From JACKAN01 sp964502735 (GTDB lineage Bacteria; Bdellovibrionota; Bdellovibrionia; Bdellovibrionales; UBA1609), in assembly GCA_964502735.1 (NCBI GenBank), contig CAZCYD010000025.1, forward strand, positions 1 to 36,946: a stretch of DNA of 36,946 nt, in the 5' to 3' direction. The notes below the pieces were generated by a model. It was given only the letters and a program-made list of their open reading frames with translations, made no database searches and was not told where the DNA came from. A program made the translations under genes and the position numbers. This document shows, piece after piece, positions 7,086 to 15,255 of this stretch. Position 1 is the stretch's first letter, and each line of letters starts with the position of its first letter.

Positions 7086-8729
7086 ATGGTTGGCATTGGC
7101 GTAGATATTGGACAGTATTCTGTTAAAGTCGCGGAAATCGAAATTACAAATACGGGCATAAAGCTCAACCGGTATCAATCTCACCCACTTAGCTTAGATC
7201 CCACTAAAGATAAAGAGATTGAAATTTTAGACATTCTCAGAAGTCTAGCTCAGGAGTATGACCCCTCGTACTCAAAATTTGTTCTTGGCCTTCCTCAAAA
7301 TGAAGTCGTAGTCAGACAAATGATTTTTCCATTTAAAGAGCGTCATAAAATTCTTAAAAGCTTACCATTTGAATTAGAAGACGACATTCCCTTTTCTCAC
7401 GAAGATGCAATTTTCAATGCCAGAGTTAACCGCTACATAGGCTCCACGGCAGACATCTCAGCCGTGGCCTGTCCAAATACAATTATTGAAAAAGCTATAC
7501 AATTAAGTCAAGACTGCCAGTTCAGTCTGGATATACTGAGCGTGAATGCCTTTGGCCTGTCAAATTTATTTGTAAACTGGCAGGAGTCTCCTCCTAACCT
7601 TCCACTTACTGAAAGTAGTGAAATTGCCCAACCCGTCGAAATCGTGATCGATCTCGGTCATAAAAATACAAATCTATTGGTGCTCAAAGATAAACAAGTT
7701 CTCGAAGTCCGAGGGTTTGATTGGGGGGGGCTCGACCTGGCAAAAGCACTTGCCAACAACAAAAGTCAGCACCTTACCGAAGCTATACGTGATCTAGAGC
7801 GCCACGACAAACTCCTCATTACCAATGATGATGCCACTCAAGAACAAGTAAAAGACTCTGACCTTCTTAAACTTGAAATTGACAACTTTGCCAAGAGCTT
7901 GCGTTTAACACTAATTGAGTTAAAGAGCCTGCACAATATTAATTATGTCAAAGGACTTCTCACGGGAGGACTTTCGCAACTTAAAAATCTTGCCCCCTAC
8001 TTAACTCAAAAGCTCGAAATCCCTTTTGGTAAAGTCAACATTTTAAATTCTTTAAATACAAGTTCGGCATCACTGGATGAATCCGCCGGTTTTACTTGTC
8101 CCACAGCCGTCGGATTAGCCATAGAGGCACTTAAACGACCTAAAAATCCACCCTTGAATATGCGCTTGGGGGAATTCAAACTACAAAGCCAAAGCTTTAA
8201 AAAATTTATGGACAAGTGGTCTCACGCCCTAAGTGTTACAGCTGCCATCTTTGTATTTTTTGTGGTTTTTGGAATTCTTCGCGAAAACTTTGCCCTCTCA
8301 ATGATGGATCAAGCCGAGCTGAACTTGAGAGAAAAGGCCTCTGATATTCTTGGCGAAAAAGCCAGTCGGGTAAACATGAATATGATCAACAGCCATATAC
8401 GGCGGCAAAAAAATATTCAAAAAAATCTTAAAGCCACAGAGAGCCTACAACATATCAATTCAGGAGTTGATATTCTCAATATACTCTCACAAAAAATGCC
8501 GTCTAAAAAAAGCATAAATATGAATCTCTTCAACTTTAGCCTCACTAACGAAGATTTAAATTTGGAGGGCGAGGTTAAAACCCCCCAAAGTCTTGAACTT
8601 CTCAATAAAGCCTTAAAAGACTTGGCCTACGACAACAAGGTGATAAAAAAACCTGCAACGGTTAAGGCACAGCCAGGATGGACAGCCTTTGCTTTTAATT
8701 TAAAAGTAAAAAGATTTGAGGACTTTTAG
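7086..8729 (+). CDS. gspL: Type II secretion protein GspL with PilM-like actin-fold domain
   Basis: Bitopic inner-membrane protein that links the GspE ATPase to the platform. The first 340 or so residues form an actin-like fold close to PilM: GVDIGQYSVKV at residues 4-14, VIDLGHKNTNLLVL near 195-208 and LLTGGLSQLKNLAPYL near 288-303 correspond to the phosphate and adenosine motifs. A membrane helix lies at about 379-398, followed by a coiled region and a ferredoxin-like periplasmic domain as in PilN and GspL. At 547 residues it is longer than the usual GspL (about 400) because the actin domain is complete. The stop lies one base before the gspM start. No ribosome site precedes the ATG (see the promoter entry). 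Confidence 0.88.
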   Translation: MVGIGVDIGQYSVKVAEIEITNTGIKLNRYQSHPLSLDPTKDKEIEILDILRSLAQEYDPSYSKFVLGLPQNEVVVRQMIFPFKERHKILKSLPFELEDDIPFSHEDAIFNARVNRYIGSTADISAVACPNTIIEKAIQLSQDCQFSLDILSVNAFGLSNLFVNWQESPPNLPLTESSEIAQPVEIVIDLGHKNTNLLVLKDKQVLEVRGFDWGGLDLAKALANNKSQHLTEAIRDLERHDKLLITNDDATQEQVKDSDLLKLEIDNFAKSLRLTLIELKSLHNINYVKGLLTGGLSQLKNLAPYLTQKLEIPFGKVNILNSLNTSSASLDESAGFTCPTAVGLAIEALKRPKNPPLNMRLGEFKLQSQSFKKFMDKWSHALSVTAAIFVFFVVFGILRENFALSMMDQAELNLREKASDILGEKASRVNMNMINSHIRRQKNIQKNLKATESLQHINSGVDILNILSQKMPSKKSINMNLFNFSLTNEDLNLEGEVKTPQSLELLNKALKDLAYDNKVIKKPATVKAQPGWTAFAFNLKVKRFEDF

Positions 8730-8730
8730 A

Positions 8731-9417
8731 GTGAACTTTGAGGACTTACGGGACAGACTTATTGAATTAAAGGAAAAAATTCTTAATTTCCTCGAAGAAG
8801 ATCCCTCGGTGAATTCAGCCAAAGAAAAGTTTGAGACTTTTCCTCCCCTTGTACAAAAGACCCTAGTTGGCTGCACGCTTTTAGTTACAGTGCTAAGTTT
8901 AATTTATATCCCCTACTCCTTTTTTTCTACGGCAGCAGAGTATGAAGAAGAGTTTAATAATTACAGGTCTACAACCCGCGAGCTCTTAAAGGTGGGCCGA
9001 GGCTCCGGCAGCTCCGTTCTTACTCAGCGGGGCAATCTTGAGTCGCTTCAACAAAGTCTCACTTCTGCCCTCGCTAAATTTAATCTCATGGACGAGCAGC
9101 TTCAAGAAGTGCTCCTCACAACTCCAACAGGAGGATCTCTGACCAAACCCCCTGTCCAAGAAGAGGCTCTTCTTGTTAGACTCAATAAATTAAACTTGGA
9201 TCAAATTGTACAAATCAGCGTCGATTTGCAAAAGCAGTTTCGAGATTTAAAGATGACGGGAATGAGTATAATTGCTGATGCAAGCGGACCTGGTTATTTT
9301 AATCTACAGCTCCAATTGAGCAAATACTACCTGCCCGAAGTCGAAGATAAGGACGACAAGAAAACTCCAAAACGTAATTTTAGACAAAGAAGTACAGACG
9401 ATGCAGATAATAACTAG
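8731..9417 (+). CDS. gspM: Type II secretion protein GspM
   Basis: Bitopic inner-membrane partner of GspL, assigned mainly from gene order and topology since GspM sequences are poorly conserved. Starting at the GTG at 8731, with GAGGA eight bases upstream, the protein has 228 residues: a cytoplasmic helix rich in Glu and Lys, one membrane helix at about residues 44-65, a coiled coil and a small periplasmic domain ending in a charged tail (EVEDKDDKK). An in-frame TTG at 8716 would add five residues but overlaps the ribosome site. Its end overlaps gspN by 17 bp. Confidence 0.82.
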   Translation: MNFEDLRDRLIELKEKILNFLEEDPSVNSAKEKFETFPPLVQKTLVGCTLLVTVLSLIYIPYSFFSTAAEYEEEFNNYRSTTRELLKVGRGSGSSVLTQRGNLESLQQSLTSALAKFNLMDEQLQEVLLTTPTGGSLTKPPVQEEALLVRLNKLNLDQIVQISVDLQKQFRDLKMTGMSIIADASGPGYFNLQLQLSKYYLPEVEDKDDKKTPKRNFRQRSTDDADNN

Positions 9418-10387
9418 CTTAATTTCTCAAATAGCGAATGTTTTTAAATTCCACAAAAAAAAAATAGGATTTATTATTCTCAGCTGTACTATAAGTCTTT
9501 TTCTATTGTTCCCAATTGACGATCTCAATGACCTCGTTACAGAGCAGGTGGCCAATGCTACCAATAGGCAAGTTTTTCTAACATTTGAGAACTTGAATCT
9601 CTCATTTCTTCCTGTGCCTGGATTTCAATTGAATGACGTAAAGTTGGACATTCAAAACCTACCTACAATCGAAGCCGGCTCACTTTCTCTCTCACCTTCT
9701 ATTTCCAGCTTACTGAGGTTTAAGTTGGGATTTGTTTCTCGCGTTCAAGGCCTTTTTGATGGCAATTTACAGCTTGTTGTAAAGCCGGGCGAAAAGACCG
9801 ACAGATCTCAAAAGCAAGTTTTAAATCTCGATGGACAAAATATTGAAATCGCGCGCATGACTAAGCTTTTAAAATCACCCATCACACCTAGGGGAAAGGT
9901 TTTATTTGAGCTGAGCACAGAGCTTGACCCTAGTTTTTCTGAGCAACCAGAAGCAGAGCTAAGCCTCAAGGCAGCACAAATTATCCTGCCTTCGTCCCAG
10001 ATCCCCACAGATTTTGGCGACATGCCCCTACCTGAACTCAACTTCACTTTGCTCAACGTTAAGGGGCGGCTTACAGATGGCGACCTCATTTTTGAACAGA
10101 TGGAACTCGGATCGGCAAAAGACCCATTAACACTTAAAGTCAAAGGTCGCATGGGGTTAAAGCTAATAGGTGGCCCAGGAGGTACCCTGATCACTCAACC
10201 CGGAGGTTTTGATCTCAAATTGTCTATTGCCAATAAGGGTATTGAAAGCAAGGATTTACAACTACTTCTTAGTTTTCTAGACACCTACAAAACTCCAAGC
10301 GCCAACGGGGACCTTTATTTAGTTAGGCTGCGTGGGGAAAATTTTCGCGCACCGCCACAAATCACAAAAATTAACACATTTGATTAA
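9401..10387 (+). CDS. gspN: Type II secretion system protein GspN
   Basis: Membrane-anchored periplasmic protein of the GspN family found at the end of type II secretion operons in delta-proteobacteria and relatives. It has 328 residues with a single N-terminal membrane helix at about 22-38 (IGFIILSCTISLFLLFP). A long beta-rich region of AsmA/GspN character follows: repeated amphipathic strands such as NLNLSFLPVPGFQLNDVKL and glycine-rich turns such as GGPGGTL. Its precise role in secretion is unknown. The start overlaps gspM. It is the last recognisable gene of the operon. No strong terminator is visible in the 173 bp before ssb. Confidence 0.82.
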   Translation: MQIITSLISQIANVFKFHKKKIGFIILSCTISLFLLFPIDDLNDLVTEQVANATNRQVFLTFENLNLSFLPVPGFQLNDVKLDIQNLPTIEAGSLSLSPSISSLLRFKLGFVSRVQGLFDGNLQLVVKPGEKTDRSQKQVLNLDGQNIEIARMTKLLKSPITPRGKVLFELSTELDPSFSEQPEAELSLKAAQIILPSSQIPTDFGDMPLPELNFTLLNVKGRLTDGDLIFEQMELGSAKDPLTLKVKGRMGLKLIGGPGGTLITQPGGFDLKLSIANKGIESKDLQLLLSFLDTYKTPSANGDLYLVRLRGENFRAPPQITKINTFD

Positions 10388-10560
10388 TTTTTATAATCAC
10401 TATAACATCGCTCCCGATGTCCGATGAAACCCAATATCGGACAAAGTCAGTGCAAAGCGATCCTTTGAGGTTTGTTGGGTCGTTTTATTGCCAAAAAAGA
10501 CTTACAAGATTTTGCATAGAGTTTAAAAAAATAAAACTACATCCTTATGAGGGGTATAAT

Positions 10561-10992
10561 ATGTCAGGTATAAATAAAGTTATAATTGTTGGCCGCCTAG
10601 GCGCGGACCCAGAAGTCAAAACAGTCAGCGGGGACAATACGGTAGCCCGTCTCAATATAGCCACTAGTGAGAACTGGACAGACCGCAATGGCCAAAAGCA
10701 AGAAAGAACAGAATGGCATCGCGTTGTTGTGTGGGGAAAATTGGCAGAACTATGTGGCAAGTACTTGGCTAAAGGCCGCCAAGTTTATGTTGAAGGGCGT
10801 TTGCAAACTCGAAGCTGGGAAGATCAGCAGGGACAAAAACGCTACACTACCGAAATTGTAGCCAATACTGTGCAGTTTTTGGGTGGCAGCCAACAAGCCT
10901 CTAGCGACAATTACTCTTCTAACCAAGATTTTGGTTCGCAAAGCTTTGGTCCAGAACCTTCTTTTGACGCCGACGAAGAAATACCCTTCTAA
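10561..10992 (+). CDS. ssb: Single-stranded DNA-binding protein
   Basis: Tetrameric ssDNA-binding protein for replication, repair and recombination. I start at the ATG at 10561, six bases after GAGGGG; longer in-frame readings upstream have no SSB character. The 143 residues comprise an OB fold (about 1-107) with the typical N-terminus MSGINKVIIVGRLGADPEVK, the TEWHRVVVWGKLAE and YVEGRLQTRSWEDQ segments, a Ser/Asn/Gln-rich linker and the acidic tip DEEIPF that recruits partner proteins. Length is slightly short for a proteobacterial SSB because the linker is short. It stands alone between the gsp operon and a small lipoprotein gene 25 bp downstream. Confidence 0.97.
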   Translation: MSGINKVIIVGRLGADPEVKTVSGDNTVARLNIATSENWTDRNGQKQERTEWHRVVVWGKLAELCGKYLAKGRQVYVEGRLQTRSWEDQQGQKRYTTEIVANTVQFLGGSQQASSDNYSSNQDFGSQSFGPEPSFDADEEIPF

Positions 10993-11017
10993 TACACTTC
11001 AGGGGTACAATCAGGGG

Positions 11018-11437
11018 ATGTGGTTTGCCTATATCCCCTTTATATTCATACATTTTACTTTTACCTCCTGTACTGTGTACGAATCAGAGGCCCGCAAATT
11101 CTTGCGAGATCAAGGCTTTGTTTACAGCCGGACCGAAAAGGCAAATTTAACTTTACAGGCTCAAAAGCACTGCTTTTCTAGCCCCAATACTACTCAAAAG
11201 ACTGAGCAAAATATCGATCCAGAGCTTCAATTGCAAAATCAAGAAACAATGGATGATGGATGGAACTACTTCTCTAATAGCCTCGCAAATACAATTCAAT
11301 ATTCTTCTTCCGAATTCACCTGTTTGTTTAACTTTCCACAACCTCAGGTCTGGTCTAACAATGACATTTCAGACATTAAAGAAATTGTAGCAGCTTATTC
11401 GCAACAATATTTTTTTGACAAGCACACAAAAAACTAG
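11018..11437 (+). CDS. Small predicted lipoprotein, function unknown
   Basis: I do not recognise this 139-residue protein. From the ATG at 11018 it has a short hydrophobic start (FAYIPFIFIHF) and then FTSC, which can serve as a lipobox with Cys18 as the lipidated residue; no acidic residue stands at +2. The rest is soluble, with two further cysteines (HCF, FTC) that might form a disulfide, a central Gln/Glu-rich region and an acidic end. AGGGG lies directly against the ATG and another copy 12 bases upstream, so the start is only moderately supported. The frame continues upstream into ssb, but that part reads as a shadow. It may be cotranscribed with ssb. Confidence 0.6.
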   Translation: MWFAYIPFIFIHFTFTSCTVYESEARKFLRDQGFVYSRTEKANLTLQAQKHCFSSPNTTQKTEQNIDPELQLQNQETMDDGWNYFSNSLANTIQYSSSEFTCLFNFPQPQVWSNNDISDIKEIVAAYSQQYFFDKHTKN

Positions 11438-11475
11438 AAAAAAACAGGACCAAAGAACAATCTGACTTTTCCCAC

Positions 11476-11504
11476 TCGTTTACCTATTAAAAAAAACTTA
11501 TAAT
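11476..11504 (+). promoter_or_regulatory. Putative promoter for the barrel-protein gene at 11539
   Basis: A perfect TATAAT lies at 11499-11504 in an A/T-rich stretch. At 17 bp spacing the -35 position holds TCGTTT (11476-11481), a poor match. Transcription would start near 11511, leaving a 28-base leader that contains the GGGAGA ribosome site of the gene at 11539. Confidence 0.4.
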
Positions 11505-11538
11505 AAAACTGGTTTATGAATAGCTTTGGGAGAATGCA

Positions 11539-12426
11539 ATGAAGATAATGATCACCCTGATACTTCTACCTTTGACAATGTTGCTCACTACAAATGCTCA
11601 CGCTGCAAAAATCGCAAAAGTTAGCGGTAAAAAAGTTTATATTCTTCTAAATCCTCAAGAAAAGGCCCAGAGTCAAGACACCATGATTGTTAAAGACCCA
11701 AAAGGTAAGAGCGTTGGTGCCGTCAAGATTGTAAAAGTGCAGGGAAACAAAGCTTTAGGACAACTTAGAAAGGGACGTGCACAAAAAGGATGGAGTTTAA
11801 ATTTGGTAGGTTCCAAAGGCGGAAAGTCACAAGCAAAAAACCGACAAGAACAAGCTGATCTAAATAAAGTTGATCCTCAAAAAATTCCCACAACCTTTTA
11901 TGGGGTCATGGGAGGGTTTGCTATAAACAATATGCAGGCTCAAATTGATCAGGGTGATAGCACAACAAAATCAGCAGATATGTCTGGCAACGGATTTAGT
12001 GGACGTGCCTTTTTTGACTACTCTTTGTGGCCAAGCATTTGGTTTAGAGGCATGTTAGGACTTGAGAATCTTACAGCCAGTAGCGATGGAAAAATTTGCG
12101 GACCCACCAATAACACTTCATGTGAAATTGAGATTTCGTATTTGACTTTGGATTTGTGGGGACGCTACTTGATATCGCAAGGGACCTTTCGCCCCTGGGT
12201 TGGACTTGGCTTTAACTTACTTTTTCCATCTTCTAAGGTTTCCACAGCTATCGAAGAAAAATCTATAACAAGCACATCGGTAATAGCACCTGGACTTGGA
12301 TTTGACTGGTTTATAAAAAACAATATGTACATTCCTGTACAGCTTGAGTATGGGATGTTCCCTTCATCTGATACAGTTAAGGCCAACTATATGGCTGTTC
12401 GATTTGGTATAGCGATAAACTTTTAA
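11539..12426 (+). CDS. Outer-membrane beta-barrel protein with SH3-like N-terminal region
   Basis: Predicted secreted outer-membrane protein of 295 residues. The signal peptide ends near residue 22 (LLTTNAHA). Residues 23-90 form a basic beta-rich module (AKVSGKKVYI...GAVKIVKVQGNKALGQL) that looks like a small SH3-like or ribosomal-L14-like fold. After a Lys/Gln-rich linker, residues from about 118 on show alternating aromatic strands and end in FGIAINF with a C-terminal Phe, typical of barrel proteins handled by BamA. One CGPTNNTSC pair could form a disulfide loop. The ribosome site GGGAGA lies upstream. It converges on rel: the two stop codons overlap at TTAA 12423-12426. Function unknown; possibly a porin-like or structural barrel. 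Confidence 0.75.
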   Translation: MKIMITLILLPLTMLLTTNAHAAKIAKVSGKKVYILLNPQEKAQSQDTMIVKDPKGKSVGAVKIVKVQGNKALGQLRKGRAQKGWSLNLVGSKGGKSQAKNRQEQADLNKVDPQKIPTTFYGVMGGFAINNMQAQIDQGDSTTKSADMSGNGFSGRAFFDYSLWPSIWFRGMLGLENLTASSDGKICGPTNNTSCEIEISYLTLDLWGRYLISQGTFRPWVGLGFNLLFPSSKVSTAIEEKSITSTSVIAPGLGFDWFIKNNMYIPVQLEYGMFPSSDTVKANYMAVRFGIAINF

Positions 12427-14651
12427 GCGTGGGTAATTCTGGAAACGCCCAATACTCCCTTTAATTTACTTAAGTTTTGCATGACTTGATTCAACTGCTC
12501 AGTTCCCTTAACACTGATGTCAAAAACACATATTGCTTTTTTGTCGCGAGTTGTTCTGATCTGAGCATTGTGAATGTTTGTTCCCGAAGCTGACATCACT
12601 TCGGTCATTAATTTTAATAGGCCAGGAATATCATGGCTTACGACTCTCATCCTCACCATTCTCGTGGCCGTTTGGGATTGGCCACGACTCCACTCCACAT
12701 CTACTCGTCTGGCGGAATCAATCTCAAATGTTTTCTCGCAGTCAGCTTTGTGAATGGCTATGCCCCTCCCTAAGGCAATAAATCCAACTATAGCATCTCC
12801 AGGAATGGGGTTGCAGCACTTGGCGAATCTCACGAGCACATCTTCCATACCGTCGACTATTACCAATGAGTCGGAAGATTTCTTTTTTGCAATAGCAGAT
12901 TTCATAGCTTTCTGCAAAAAGCTATCTTCATCTTTTTCCGTAGCACTCTCTTCACTTAAATTTGGGACTAAAGCTTCTATGATATGTTTGGGAGCTAAGC
13001 GACCATAACCGACAAGAATATACAAATCGTCAATACTATTGGCCCCATGATCCTTAATAAATTTATCGTACAGAGGACCATCTAAATATTTATGCAAAGA
13101 CTTTCCTTCCTTACGAAAAGATTTTTCTAAAATTTCGCGCCCCAGTTCCATAGCCCGTTTTCTTTGCTCAGACTTTACATAGGTACGGATTTTGGATCTT
13201 GCCTTAGAGGTTATACAGTAATTCAACCAATCTTTTGAAGGAGTCTGGTTCTTAGATGTAATTACCTCAACAGTGTCACCATTTTGCAGTTCATACTTTA
13301 ACGAAACAATTTTTCCATTAACCCTTGCTGCAACAATTTGCGAACCTACATCTGTATGAATAGAAAAAGCAAAGTCAATTGGTGTAGAACCTTCAGGAAA
13401 GGCTTTTACATCTCCCTTTGGAGTAAAAACATAAATCTCGTCATCCACAAGATCTTGCTTTACGTTTTCTAAAAACTCATCAGAGTCATTAGTTTGTTGA
13501 TGTAAACTCACTAGATCTCTCAACCAATTAAATTTATCAATGGCCTCTTTTGAAATACTCGCTCCGCGAGCGCTCTCTTTATACTGCCAATGAGCGGCAA
13601 TCCCTCGCTCAGCAACTTCATGCATCTTTTGCGTTCTAATTTGAACTTCTATTCTCTCCCCTCCGGGACCAATAACAGTTGTGTGCAAACTTTGATAATT
13701 ATTAGCCTTAGCCATGGCTATAAAGTCTTTAAACCGTCCCGGAATCGGTTTAAAGATAGCATGTACAAAACCTAAAACTTCGTAACACTCAGGAACTGTA
13801 TTCACTATGATTCTAAAAGCCAACAAATCATACAATTGATCATAGTCGACATTTCGAAATGTCATTTTTTTGTAAATGGAATAGAGATGCTTGGGCCGCC
13901 CATAAACTTTAAAATCTAATTTTGTCCTTTTACCAATTTCTTCTGTTAATATTTCTATAACATCGGAAATATACTTTTCTCTTTCCTTTTTCTTTTTGTT
14001 AATTTTTTGAACAAGATCATAATATTGATCTGGCAACGAGTAACGAAAGCTTAAATCCTCCAATTCAACCTTCATTGACATCATCCCCAGCCTACCAGCT
14101 AAGGGAGCGTATATGTCCAGGGTTTCTCTTGCTTTCACAAGCTGCTTTGAGTAAGGCATATGAGATAATGTTCTCATATTGTGAAGCCTGTCGGCTAATT
14201 TTACCAAAACAACTCTTACGTCCTGACCCATGGCAATTATCATTTTGCGAATGTTTTCACCTTGCTTTTCATGGGTGTTTCTAAATTTAATTTGATTTAT
14301 CTTTGTAACGCCATCAACAAGTTCAGCGATGGTCTTACCAAATCTCGCTTCAATTTCTTCTAAGGTGGCGTCAGTGTCCTCGACGGTGTCGTGAAGCAGT
14401 CCCGTCGCAACAGTTGCGTAATCAAGATTCAGTTCAGCTAAGATTGCAGCTACCCCTAAAGGGTGCTGAATATAAGGTTCACCGCTACGACGGATTTGAC
14501 CCCTATGTGATTTTTCAGAAAACTCGTAGACGTGTTTTAGTTTTTCGCAAACCTCCGGAGGATACCTAGACTCTACAACACTTAAGAGCTCATCAAAACT
14601 CTCAATATTGGAATCCTTATACAAATCTAGAGATCCTAGTTCTTCACTCAT
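12423..14651 (-). CDS. rel: Bifunctional (p)ppGpp synthetase/hydrolase Rel (SpoT/RelA family)
   Basis: Cytoplasmic stringent-response enzyme that makes and degrades (p)ppGpp. The 742 residues contain, in order, an HD hydrolase domain with intact metal ligands (H63, H87-D88, and the ED of HDTVED), a synthetase domain (GRPKHLYSIYKKM, YDLLAFRIIV, NNYQSLHTTVIGPGG), a TGS domain (YVFTPKGDVKAFPEGSTP), a helical/zinc-finger-like region with FAKCCNPIPGD, and a C-terminal ACT domain. The synthetase loop reads RFKD (306-309), the RXKD form of bifunctional enzymes rather than the EXDD form of mono-functional RelA. It is probably the only long RSH enzyme here, but that cannot be judged from this window. 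A palindromic repeat lies 74 bp upstream and may carry its promoter. The stop overlaps that of a convergent gene. Confidence 0.96.
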   Translation of the reverse strand: MSEELGSLDLYKDSNIESFDELLSVVESRYPPEVCEKLKHVYEFSEKSHRGQIRRSGEPYIQHPLGVAAILAELNLDYATVATGLLHDTVEDTDATLEEIEARFGKTIAELVDGVTKINQIKFRNTHEKQGENIRKMIIAMGQDVRVVLVKLADRLHNMRTLSHMPYSKQLVKARETLDIYAPLAGRLGMMSMKVELEDLSFRYSLPDQYYDLVQKINKKKKEREKYISDVIEILTEEIGKRTKLDFKVYGRPKHLYSIYKKMTFRNVDYDQLYDLLAFRIIVNTVPECYEVLGFVHAIFKPIPGRFKDFIAMAKANNYQSLHTTVIGPGGERIEVQIRTQKMHEVAERGIAAHWQYKESARGASISKEAIDKFNWLRDLVSLHQQTNDSDEFLENVKQDLVDDEIYVFTPKGDVKAFPEGSTPIDFAFSIHTDVGSQIVAARVNGKIVSLKYELQNGDTVEVITSKNQTPSKDWLNYCITSKARSKIRTYVKSEQRKRAMELGREILEKSFRKEGKSLHKYLDGPLYDKFIKDHGANSIDDLYILVGYGRLAPKHIIEALVPNLSEESATEKDEDSFLQKAMKSAIAKKKSSDSLVIVDGMEDVLVRFAKCCNPIPGDAIVGFIALGRGIAIHKADCEKTFEIDSARRVDVEWSRGQSQTATRMVRMRVVSHDIPGLLKLMTEVMSASGTNIHNAQIRTTRDKKAICVFDISVKGTEQLNQVMQNLSKLKGVLGVSRITHA

Positions 14652-14719
14652 GCTGCCAACTCGCCTTCATTCTTTTTTGCCTGCACAGATAATCGGTATA
14701 TCTCAAGTCAAACTAAAGG

Positions 14720-14749
14720 GTTATACCAATTCCACAAAATAATTGTCTA
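14720..14749 (-). promoter_or_regulatory. Putative outward promoter at the edge of palindrome copy 2, facing rel
   Basis: On the minus strand TAGACA (14749-14744) lies inside the element arm and TATAAC (14725-14720) begins right after the element, with an 18-bp spacer. Each hexamer matches the sigma-70 consensus at 5/6. Transcription would start near 14713, about 60 bases before the rel ATG. The -35 box belongs to the repeat and the -10 box to the junction, as at copy 1 in front of gspE. Confidence 0.45.
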
Positions 14750-14855
14750 AGATTTTGTGAATGCGCCTCATGCTCATACAGCCGCAGCCTTGAGGCTGCG
14801 GAACTGCGCGTGAGGCGCATTCACAAAATCTTAGACAATTATTTTGTGGAATTGG
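14726..14855 (-). repeat. 130-bp palindromic intergenic element, copy 2 (core inverted)
   Basis: Arms 14726-14770 and 14811-14855 are perfect 45-bp inverted repeats. The 40-nt core (14771-14810) is the exact reverse complement of the core of copy 1. Counting inward from the outer end, the arms differ from copy 1 at positions 10, 19 and 26, and in each case both arms carry the matching change. TA flanks both ends, consistent with a TA target-site duplication. The element fills much of the 324-bp gap between rpoZ and rel. The remainder of that gap holds a possible rpoZ terminator (14872-14889) and the rel leader; I see nothing else in it. Confidence 0.9.
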
Positions 14856-14871
14856 TACAACGTTCTAAAAT

Positions 14872-14889
14872 GGTCACTCTAAAGTGGCC
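14872..14889 (-). terminator. Possible weak intrinsic terminator after rpoZ
   Basis: Read on the minus strand, GGCCACT and AGTGACC pair across a short loop with one G-T wobble and are followed by ATTTTAG. The hairpin lies about 87 bases after the rpoZ stop. The T run is short, so termination would be partial; the adjacent palindrome may add to it. Confidence 0.35.
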
Positions 14890-14975
14890 GCCAAAAGGGC
14901 TCTGTTGGTAATGATTGTATCAGAATAAGGACAAAAGTTGCGAAAACAAAGAGATTTCCCAATAAATCACCGCAA

Positions 14976-15218
14976 TTAACGGTTGAGATCTCTGATGATT
15001 TGGTCCTCAACACTCATTCCACTCTCATTTTCATGGAATTTCACCTTTCTAGAGGCCACCTCTCTCAAGGAATTAACAATATATTTATTGCTCAATTTTG
15101 TTGCTGAGGTCGGAGTGACTCCCTTAAGGAGTTGTTTTGCTCTTTTGGCCACAAGCAAAACCAAGGCAAATCTATTAGGAACCTTATCCAAACAATCTTC
15201 GACAGTGACTCTAGCCAT
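14976..15218 (-). CDS. rpoZ: RNA polymerase omega subunit
   Basis: Small RNA polymerase subunit that helps beta-prime assembly and contributes to one of the ppGpp sites in proteobacterial polymerase. 80 residues, with the family N-terminus MARVTVEDCLDKVPNRFALV and the AKRAKQLLKG helix. AGGAG five bases before the ATG supports the start. It is downstream of gmk by 37 bp, the usual gmk-rpoZ pairing, and upstream of rel, an arrangement known from gamma-proteobacteria (rpoZ-spoT). Here the rpoZ-rel gap is interrupted by the palindromic element. Confidence 0.95.
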   Translation of the reverse strand: MARVTVEDCLDKVPNRFALVLLVAKRAKQLLKGVTPTSATKLSNKYIVNSLREVASRKVKFHENESGMSVEDQIIRDLNR

Positions 15219-15255
15219 ACTTTACTCCTAATTCAGCGTGTATCAGCGGGTCAAA

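Noticed and set aside
10419..10442. GTCCGAT/ATCGGAC hairpin after gspN
   Set aside because: It has a ten-base loop and no T run; too weak to call as terminator or regulatory element.
10555..10560. Perfect TATAAT directly before the ssb ATG
   Set aside because: A promoter here would start transcription inside the gene, no -35 box lies 17 bp upstream, and a good ribosome site precedes the ATG, so it is probably chance.
12578..12781. Plus-strand open frames inside rel, pnp and infB
   Set aside because: They are antisense shadows of strongly conserved genes with no motifs or ribosome sites.
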